DNA of 64,000 bases. Origin: Bacillus weihaiensis. GTDB lineage: Bacteria > Bacillota > Bacilli > Bacillales > Bacillaceae. Location: assembly GCF_001889165.1 (NCBI RefSeq), contig NZ_CP016020.1:186001-250000 (forward strand), read 5' to 3'. Below are positions 58,092 through 64,000 of the stretch, piece by piece. The first letter of the stretch is position 1; each line of letters starts with the position of its first letter. The notes below the pieces were generated by a model, which saw only the letters and a program-made list of their open reading frames with translations, did no database searches and had not been told where the DNA came from. The position numbers and the translations under genes are program-made.

Positions 58092-59091
58092 AGTAGTATC
58101 AATAGTAGTTCCAATTTACAATGTCGAGAGGTATATTAATAGATGTGTTGACTCGCTATTGAGCCAAACATATTCTAATTTGGAAATTATTCTTGTAAAC
58201 GATGAGTCTCCTGATAACTGCCCTGAAATATGTGAAGAATATTCTAAGATAGATAATAGAGTTAAGGTTATTCATAAGAAAAATGGTGGCCTTTCTGATG
58301 CAAGAAATGCAGGTATGGAAATAGCAAATGGAGATTATATAATTTTTATTGACAGTGACGATTACGTTGAGCAAAATATGGTAGAAAAAGCTCTTAATGC
58401 TGCAGAATCAAGTAATTCTGAAGTAGTAATTTGGAGCTTTTTTGCTGATTATGTAGACGAAAATGAAAATCTATTAAAGTCTATAATAAGTGATCATAAA
58501 CCTGGTGTATTCAGTAGAGATGATTTCAAAGATTTAAAAATTGAGAAAAAACTAATTGGTAACTTGGGTTATGCGTGGAATAAAATGTATAATCGGCATT
58601 TTTTAAATGAGAATAATTTCAAATTTACAAAAGGTCTATCTTTGGTAGAGGATATTGTTTTCAATTCTTCTGTGTTATCTATTTGCAAAAAAATCGTATT
58701 TATTGGTGATCCACTAGTTCATTATATGCAACGTCCAAGAGAAACTCTGGGGAATAAATTTTATGAAAATTATTTTCAGATAAAACAAAATGGCATTCGT
58801 GCTGTAGAAAGTCTTTTAAAAGCTTGGGGACAGGAGGATAAGGTGATTTCTAGTATCGTTGCCTCTTTGGGTTTTGGTGCATTAAAAACTACAATAAGAA
58901 GTTTAAGTGTTGAAGAAAATATTAGTGATACTCAAAAAAGAAAGTTTCTCAACAAACTTTTTCAAGAACCAGAAGTCAAGGAAATGATAAAAGGGCTAAA
59001 TTCATTGTCTTTCAAAGATAAAGTAATTTGTATTTTAGTTAAATTAAAACAAAGTATTATTTTGCTAAACTTCTATAAAATTTTCCAATGA
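58084..59091 (+). CDS. Family 2 glycosyltransferase
   Basis: This 335-residue GT-A enzyme has VVSIVVPIYNVERYINRCVDSLLSQTYSNLEIILVNDESPDNCPEICEEY, the metal-binding FIDSDDYVEQNMVEKAL, and GGLSDARNAGMEIANGDY. The C-terminal third lacks transmembrane segments. It is coupled to the preceding gene by an eight-base overlap. Confidence 0.92.
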   Translation: MNKVVSIVVPIYNVERYINRCVDSLLSQTYSNLEIILVNDESPDNCPEICEEYSKIDNRVKVIHKKNGGLSDARNAGMEIANGDYIIFIDSDDYVEQNMVEKALNAAESSNSEVVIWSFFADYVDENENLLKSIISDHKPGVFSRDDFKDLKIEKKLIGNLGYAWNKMYNRHFLNENNFKFTKGLSLVEDIVFNSSVLSICKKIVFIGDPLVHYMQRPRETLGNKFYENYFQIKQNGIRAVESLLKAWGQEDKVISSIVASLGFGALKTTIRSLSVEENISDTQKRKFLNKLFQEPEVKEMIKGLNSLSFKDKVICILVKLKQSIILLNFYKIFQ

Positions 59092-59106
59092 CAAAGTGTA
59101 AAGGAG

Positions 59107-60168
59107 ATGGAAAACATTTTATTCCTTACTGAAAAAGAAGTAATTAGAAAGAAATTATATTTAAAATACTGTCTAAGTAATGTGAAATCAAATCCATTTA
59201 ATGTCGATAAATCAAAAAAGAAGATAATTGTTGCACTGGCTGCAGATTATGGCAATTTGGGGGATGTTGCAATAACATATGCTCAAACAAAATTTTTAAA
59301 GGAAAATTTCCCTGAATATGAAGTTATAGATTTTCCAATAAGTAGAACTTTTACTGATATGAAAGCCCTAAAAAAAATATGTACTCCGAATGATATCATA
59401 ACAATTGTTGGTGGAGGGAATACAGGAGACATGTATGATGATATAGAATATTGCCGTCAATTTATCATTAAACAGTTTCCTGAAAATAAAATAATATCCT
59501 TTCCTCAAACAGTAGATTTTTCAGAAACACCATACGGAAAAAAGGCTTTTGAAAAGGCAATTAAAGTTTATAAAGAAAATAATGAATTGATTTTAATTGC
59601 GCGAGAAAAAAAGTCTTATGAAATTTATAAACAAAAATTTAGTGATAAAGTACTGTTTGTGCCCGATATTGTTCTTTCACTTGACTTAACAGAACCAAAA
59701 TTATCTAGAGAAGGAATTACTTTTTGTTTGCGAAAGGATGGCGAAAAAAAGTTATCTCAAGATGATGAAATTCAATTAATTAACAGTGTTAAAAAGTATG
59801 GTGAGGTTAAATTTAACGATACTCATATTAGTAAGAATAATATGAATATAGAGGAAAGAGAAGAGGAATTACAGAAGATTTGGGATACTTTTAAAAGATC
59901 AAAACTTGTAATTACCGATCGATTGCACGGTATGATATTTTGTGCTATAACGGGAACTCCCTGTATTGCCTTAGATAATTCAAACATGAAAATTTCAGGT
60001 GTATATAATGCGTGGCTAAAAGAATTATCTTATATTAATATGTTAAGTGAATTTGATTTAAAAAGATTAAAAAAAGAGATTTCAGTATTGTTGGAATCTG
60101 ATATTGGGGAAATCAAACTTTTGAATTTAGGAGATGAGTTTAAAGATATTTTAAAGGCTCTGACATAA
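59107..60168 (+). CDS. Polysaccharide pyruvyl transferase family protein
   Basis: This 353-residue enzyme is of the CsaB/EpsO-like pyruvyl transferase family, which adds ketal-linked pyruvate from PEP to a sugar. Visible parts are IIVALAADYGNLGDVAITYAQTKFL, IITIVGGGNTGDMYDDIEYCRQF, LFVPDIVLSL and ITDRLHGMIFCAITGTPCIALDNSN. The ATG directly abuts AAGGAG, leaving no spacing for the ribosome. The next plausible initiator in frame is an ATT nine bases later, so the start is uncertain. Pyruvylation would add negative charge to the polymer. Confidence 0.88.
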   Translation: MENILFLTEKEVIRKKLYLKYCLSNVKSNPFNVDKSKKKIIVALAADYGNLGDVAITYAQTKFLKENFPEYEVIDFPISRTFTDMKALKKICTPNDIITIVGGGNTGDMYDDIEYCRQFIIKQFPENKIISFPQTVDFSETPYGKKAFEKAIKVYKENNELILIAREKKSYEIYKQKFSDKVLFVPDIVLSLDLTEPKLSREGITFCLRKDGEKKLSQDDEIQLINSVKKYGEVKFNDTHISKNNMNIEEREEELQKIWDTFKRSKLVITDRLHGMIFCAITGTPCIALDNSNMKISGVYNAWLKELSYINMLSEFDLKRLKKEISVLLESDIGEIKLLNLGDEFKDILKALT

Positions 60169-60396
60169 ATTTTACAAATATCTTTAATTGCATTCTATGA
60201 AATTTGTGGAGGATTATCCATTAAAAATACTAGTTAAATTGGTTGCGTTCTTAATTACTATATTGATTATGATATCGATGTGAAGAAAACAAAAAAGGCC
60301 CTCCCACCGTTAAAGTATAGTGGATTAAAACTATATAATATAATTCTATTAAAATTCCTCTATAATATATTTGGTGGTAATTGGGGAGGAGAAAAT
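60169..60396 (+). other. Junction upstream of the flippase gene
   Basis: The flippase frame is open from 60280 but has no start signal until 60397. A GTG at 60206 behind GTGGAGGA-like sequence opens only 24 hydrophobic codons. The region looks like fused remnants of an earlier gene. Confidence 0.35.
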
Positions 60397-61908
60397 ATGA
60401 AACACAATCTCGTATACAACTTAGGTGCTGCTTTTATTACATTTTTTTTATCAGCATTTATTACATTCTGGATGACACCTTATATAATTAGTAATCTAGG
60501 TTCGGAAGCTTATGGATTCATTCCTTTAACACAAAATCTAATCAGTATATTATCAGTGTTAACAGTTGCACTTAGTTCTGTTATCGCTAGGTTTTTTACG
60601 GTAGCTATTACTCAAGAAAGTTACTATAAAGCTGAAGGTTATTTTAATACTTATCTAATTACTTCTTTAGTTGGATCAGTCTTTATTTTCTCATTAATAG
60701 TCGTAGCTATAATCTATATTGATAAATTAATAAATGTACCATTAAACTTATTAAATGATGTAAGGTTGGCTTTATTGTTCAGTGGTACATTAGTCATAAT
60801 TACTTTCATTAAGTCACTGTTTTTGGCGGGACCATTTTCTCAAAATAAGCTATATATAACTAAAGGAATTGAAGCTTCGAATGCTATATTAAAGGCACTA
60901 TTTATTATAGTGCTGCTTACCATTTTAACACCTAAAATATGGTATGTGAATCTTGGTGCAATGATTGCGGGATTGATTTCTTTATTTATTAGTATTTATA
61001 TTTTTAAGAAGGTAATTCCCAAAATCTCTTTAAATACTAAGAGTTTTAGTTTCAAAAAGTTAAAAGAGCTATTAAGTGCAGGGGCTTGGAATTCAATAGG
61101 TCAAATAGGAGTATTGTTATTTTTAGCTATTGAGCTTTTAGTAGCAAACAATGTCCTTGGAGCTACTAAAGCAGGTATATACGCAGCAATAATACAATTA
61201 CCATTATTACTAAGGACTATAGCTAGCATTATTGCAGGTGTATTTGCACCGGTAATTATTAAAAATTATGCGAATAATAATATGAATGGACTTATTATAT
61301 ACTCAAATAAAGCTGTAAAATTAAATGGATTACTTATAGCCTTACCTGCAGCATTAATGTGTGGCATGGCAGGTGCAATTTTAGATGTTTGGTTGGGTCC
61401 TGAATTTATAGAGTATAAATGGTTACTAATTTTAAATTCAGCTTATTTAATATTTACATTAAGTGTTCTCCCGTTAACCCATATATACACAGCAGTAAAT
61501 AGGTTGAGAGTTCCTGGTATTGTAACGCTCTTTTTAGGCTTTCTAAATTTAATCTTGGCTGTTTATTTAGCAGGTTATACAGTATTGGGGCTTTATGGAA
61601 TTGTACTAGCTGGCTCTATAGCTTTAATTTTAAAGAATTTTTTATTTATTCCTTTGTATAGTTCTTATATTACGAAACAACAATTTTCTATCTATTATAA
61701 AGGTGTACTACAACCAATTATAGGTGCGTTATTTGCTGTTGGTTTATGTATTTTTTTACAAATGTATATTGATATAACTGGATGGGGTGCATTAATAAGT
61801 ACTGGTATTATTGTAACTCTTGGTTATTTAATATTTTCTTACGTACTATTATTAAATAGAGAAGAGAAACAAATACTAATAAACCTAATTAGATCAATAG
61901 TGAAATAA
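60397..61908 (+). CDS. Polysaccharide flippase (Wzx, oligosaccharide-lipid exporter)
   Basis: This 503-residue MATE-like (MVF superfamily) flippase has about 14 helices. It starts MKHNLVYNLGAAFITFFLSAFITFWMTPYIISNLGSEAYGFIPL, typical of the family, with GGGGAGGAG before ATG 60397. It moves undecaprenyl-linked repeat units across the membrane to the polymerase at 55839. It contains ILKALFIIVLLTILTPKIWYVNLGAMIAGLISLF in the middle and ends KQILINLIRSIVK. Confidence 0.92.
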   Translation: MKHNLVYNLGAAFITFFLSAFITFWMTPYIISNLGSEAYGFIPLTQNLISILSVLTVALSSVIARFFTVAITQESYYKAEGYFNTYLITSLVGSVFIFSLIVVAIIYIDKLINVPLNLLNDVRLALLFSGTLVIITFIKSLFLAGPFSQNKLYITKGIEASNAILKALFIIVLLTILTPKIWYVNLGAMIAGLISLFISIYIFKKVIPKISLNTKSFSFKKLKELLSAGAWNSIGQIGVLLFLAIELLVANNVLGATKAGIYAAIIQLPLLLRTIASIIAGVFAPVIIKNYANNNMNGLIIYSNKAVKLNGLLIALPAALMCGMAGAILDVWLGPEFIEYKWLLILNSAYLIFTLSVLPLTHIYTAVNRLRVPGIVTLFLGFLNLILAVYLAGYTVLGLYGIVLAGSIALILKNFLFIPLYSSYITKQQFSIYYKGVLQPIIGALFAVGLCIFLQMYIDITGWGALISTGIIVTLGYLIFSYVLLLNREEKQILINLIRSIVK

Positions 61909-62027
61909 TACAGTTGATTATTAATTGGATAAAAGGTAAAGATATTGAATTGAAATTGACTCATTTTTAGCCAACTTTAAATTTATAGGCTTTAAAATTA
62001 TAAGTAGAACGGGAGGTATTATTATAT

Positions 62028-63038
62028 ATGAACATACTAGTAACAGGTGGTGCGGGGTATATAGGGTCTCACACATGTGTTGCTTTGTTAAAAGCGGGAC
62101 ACAAAGTAATAGTTGCTGATAACCTTTACAATAGTACAAATCAAGCATTAGATAAAATAAAGCAAATTTCAAAAGAAGAATTAACTTTTTATCAGATTGA
62201 TGTGACTAACGAATCAGCTGTAGACGATATTTTTACTAACCATAATATCGATGGAGTAATTCATTTCGCTGGTTTAAAGGCAGTAGGTCAGTCTATAGAA
62301 ATACCATTAACCTATTATTACAACAATATCGTGAGTACTATGGTTCTCGCTAAAGCCTGTAAGAAATATCATGTGAACCGATTTGTTTTTAGTTCATCAG
62401 CAACAGTATACGGAGACAACACCGTACCATTTGTAGAAACAATGAACCTATTACCTACTACAAATCCTTACGGTGAAACAAAAGCGATGAGTGAGAGGAT
62501 TCTTACCGATATAGCTAAAGCAAATCCAGAATTTTCTGTTGCTCTTCTTCGCTATTTCAATCCAGTTGGTGCCCATGAAAGTGGCTTAATTGGTGAAGCA
62601 CCCAATGGAATTCCTAATAACCTTATGCCATACGTTACTCAGGTTGCCAAAGGAAAACTGGAGAAGCTGCGAGTGTTTGGTAATGACTATCCAACAATGG
62701 ATGGTACAGGAGTGAGAGACTATATTCACGTGGTGGATCTAGCAGAAGGGCATGTTGCAGCGTTAGATAATCTCAAGGAAGGTGCCCATGTTTATAATTT
62801 GGGAACTGGTAAAGGGACCAGCGTCCTAGAGCTGGTTAAAGCTTTTGAAAAAGCTAATGGTATTGAAGTTCCTTATGAAATAGCAGATCGCAGACCTGGA
62901 GATATTGCTTCGTTCTATGCTGATGCTTCCAAGGCTAAGAGAGAACTGGGCTGGACAGCTAAACGTGATATTATTGCCATGTGCCGAGATGCTTGGCGGT
63001 TTGAAAAGAAATATAAGGATTTAGTTGAATCCAAATAG
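62028..63038 (+). CDS. galE: UDP-glucose 4-epimerase GalE
   Basis: This 336-residue extended SDR interconverts UDP-glucose and UDP-galactose. It has ILVTGGAGYIGSHTCVALLKAG, the SSSATVYGD Ser motif and TNPYGETKAMSERIL with the catalytic Tyr and Lys, then LRYFNPVGAHESGLIGEAPNGIPNNLMPYVTQVA, which is specific to GalE. CGGGAGG lies 11 bases before the ATG. Its base composition is closer to the chromosomal average than that of genes 49-62 kb. It closes the exopolysaccharide cluster. Confidence 0.96.
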   Translation: MNILVTGGAGYIGSHTCVALLKAGHKVIVADNLYNSTNQALDKIKQISKEELTFYQIDVTNESAVDDIFTNHNIDGVIHFAGLKAVGQSIEIPLTYYYNNIVSTMVLAKACKKYHVNRFVFSSSATVYGDNTVPFVETMNLLPTTNPYGETKAMSERILTDIAKANPEFSVALLRYFNPVGAHESGLIGEAPNGIPNNLMPYVTQVAKGKLEKLRVFGNDYPTMDGTGVRDYIHVVDLAEGHVAALDNLKEGAHVYNLGTGKGTSVLELVKAFEKANGIEVPYEIADRRPGDIASFYADASKAKRELGWTAKRDIIAMCRDAWRFEKKYKDLVESK

Positions 63039-63048
63039 ATGTTTATCA

Positions 63049-63088
63049 CCCGTTGAGTCAAAAATAAATGGCTTGACGGGTTTATTTG
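63049..63088 (+). terminator. Terminator of the exopolysaccharide cluster
   Basis: CCCGT and TCAA on the left pair with TTGACGGG on the right (bulge TGAG), followed by TTTATTTG. Confidence 0.65.
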
Positions 63089-63141
63089 TATTGATTTAAT
63101 TCATTTCCAGCACAAAAGAGGACCACATAATCCCCCTGTAT

Positions 63142-63861
63142 TTAATCCTTTCTATATTTACACAATGTCTCTTCTTTTATAATTTTACCCCCTTCAAGGT
63201 CTATAAGCATTACGTACAAATTAGCTCTTAATGATAATGGTGGTCTTTTCATCATTCTAATAAATTCTTTTTCATCATTAACAACAATAGTTAATTTATC
63301 CGACTCAAGTAATTCATACATTGCAATACGTCCATAAACATGAATAGTTTTCATGTTCGAAAAATGGATGCGGTCAGGAATGCTTGGCATAAATTCCAAA
63401 TACCATCTATTGTAACCTTCATAATCAATGTTAAGGACCATATCTGGACCAATAAATCTTCCTTCATTTTTTTCCACGCTCCATTTGAATGGACTCTCGT
63501 ATAAATCAGCTAAAATGACTTGGATAAATTTCTTTTCTAATTCACTCATTTGTCTTTTTATATTCAGTGGAGATTCCTTTTTAACAGACACTTCTATATT
63601 CTCATCTAAATCATCATGTCGAGCTAAATGCCCCGCTGCAATCATAAGATCTTGATATGTTACCCCGTTTTGAGCTTTTGCAGCAAATTTTGATATCGTT
63701 TCCGGAGTTGGAGGTGAAACGATCATTTTTCTAAGAAACCTGGAGATGTGAGCGGCACTTACACCCGTTTCATTAGCGAAATTATTTATGGATCTTTCAC
63801 CCTTCGCCCGATCAAGAAGATTAGCAAATTCCTCTTTATTGAATTGCTCCTCACTATCCAT
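63142..63861 (-). CDS. XRE-family regulator with a C-terminal ligand or partner domain
   Basis: This 239-residue protein has an N-terminal helix-turn-helix (FANLLDRAKGERSINNFANETGVSAAHISRFLRKM, about residues 11-45). A C-terminal alpha/beta region follows (VILADLYESPFKWSVEKNEGRFIGPDMVLNIDYEGYNRWYLEFMP), of a kind seen in integrative-element or phage-type regulators. The ATG at 63861 follows GAGGTGA. An ideal promoter lies upstream at 63893-63921 with a palindrome over its -35, so it likely represses itself and a divergent gene beyond the window end. Confidence 0.82.
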   Translation of the reverse strand: MDSEEQFNKEEFANLLDRAKGERSINNFANETGVSAAHISRFLRKMIVSPPTPETISKFAAKAQNGVTYQDLMIAAGHLARHDDLDENIEVSVKKESPLNIKRQMSELEKKFIQVILADLYESPFKWSVEKNEGRFIGPDMVLNIDYEGYNRWYLEFMPSIPDRIHFSNMKTIHVYGRIAMYELLESDKLTIVVNDEKEFIRMMKRPPLSLRANLYVMLIDLEGGKIIKEETLCKYRKD

Positions 63862-63892
63862 TATAATTCACCTCATCTTATCTTATAATTAT

Positions 63893-63921
63893 ATTATATC
63901 CAAATCATTGACTGTAGTCAA
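63893..63921 (-). promoter_or_regulatory. Promoter of the XRE regulator
   Basis: On the minus strand TTGACT, 17 bases, TATAAT. The -35 is half of the palindrome TTGACT-GT-AGTCAA (63908-63921). Confidence 0.85.
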
Positions 63922-63951
63922 AGTTAAATTAAAATTTAATACACATAAGTG

Positions 63952-63980
63952 TTGTACTTAGTCAAACATCATGCTATAAT
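63952..63980 (+). promoter_or_regulatory. Divergent plus-strand promoter with a second operator
   Basis: TTGTAC, 17 bases, TATAAT. The -35 lies in TTGTAC-TT-AGTCAA (63952-63965), a partial copy of the palindrome over the regulator promoter. The gene it drives lies beyond the window. Confidence 0.85.
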
Positions 63981-64000
63981 TAATTCGAAAATCGAAGGCG

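Overview
The window reads as chromosomal DNA of a Gram-positive, endospore-forming, motile member of the Bacillaceae (low G+C). The support is an mbl - flhO - flhP - fabZ - ywpF - ssbB - ywqB/ywqA backbone in the order I recall for Bacillus subtilis, a cotJABC spore-coat operon, AGGAGG-type ribosome sites, frequent TTG starts, cre boxes, Spo0A- and SinR-type sites, and sharing of small Bacillaceae repeats. No rRNA, tRNA or CRISPR array was seen.

Layout. 1-9.4 kb is conserved backbone: mbl (5' truncated), a secreted barrel-fold protein behind a c-di-GMP-I riboswitch, flagellar rod genes flhO/flhP, an EpuA-type membrane protein, fabZ, an acidic lipoprotein, cotJA-cotJB-cotJC, ywpF, an XRE regulator, an unknown gene and ssbB with a possible ComK box. 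9.4-22.7 kb is an accessory insertion carrying a sulfoquinovose (SQ) catabolic locus of the transaldolase (sulfo-TAL) type, split into two operons: transaldolase, DUF4867 isomerase, sodium symporter and GH31 sulfoquinovosidase in the first; a fucose-isomerase-like protein, a GntR regulator, an aldehyde dehydrogenase and an AEC permease in the second. A paralogous gntR lies between them. Both operons start from near-identical sigma-A promoters that carry a shared 3' operator block and a cre box. A 662-bp transposase-less cassette with IS6-like ends and a perfect 8-bp target duplication sits between the operons.

22.7-27.2 kb returns to backbone (ywqA/ywqB, minus strand). 27.7-40.4 kb is a second accessory block: a paralogue of the SQ symporter, a sugar-sensing three-component system (binding protein, LytS/YesM-type kinase, YesN-type regulator), a cre-controlled sugar ABC transporter without its own ATPase, and a ROK kinase. 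This block is seeded with 44-nt palindromic REP-like elements in five copies, two of which bracket a REP-associated tyrosine transposase (RAYT). One REP lies exactly between the binding-protein and first permease genes, as in E. coli malE-malF.

38.6-42.4 kb holds two copies of a previously unlisted pair of tiny genes (a 43-44-aa one-helix membrane protein, and a 41-43-aa basic peptide starting MPLLQLKE). The copies sit next to a second c-di-GMP-I riboswitch, an inverted pair of perfect Spo0A boxes and a SinR-type operator. From 42.6 to 63.0 kb runs a large Wzx/Wzy-type exopolysaccharide cluster: chain-length regulator, tyrosine kinase, sugar dehydratase, UDP-glucose pyrophosphorylase, priming transferase, UDP-sugar dehydrogenase and epimerases, glycosyltransferases, ATP-grasp ligase, pyruvyl transferase, polymerase and flippase. 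Its centre (about 49-62 kb) is much more AT-rich than the flanks, consistent with transfer. The window ends with an XRE regulator and a divergent promoter pair that shares palindromic operators.

The most novel items are the small-gene pair with its matrix-type regulatory sites, the RAYT/REP system with a compensatory REP inside an ABC operon, the IS6-like passenger cassette, and the shared cre/operator architecture of the split SQ locus.
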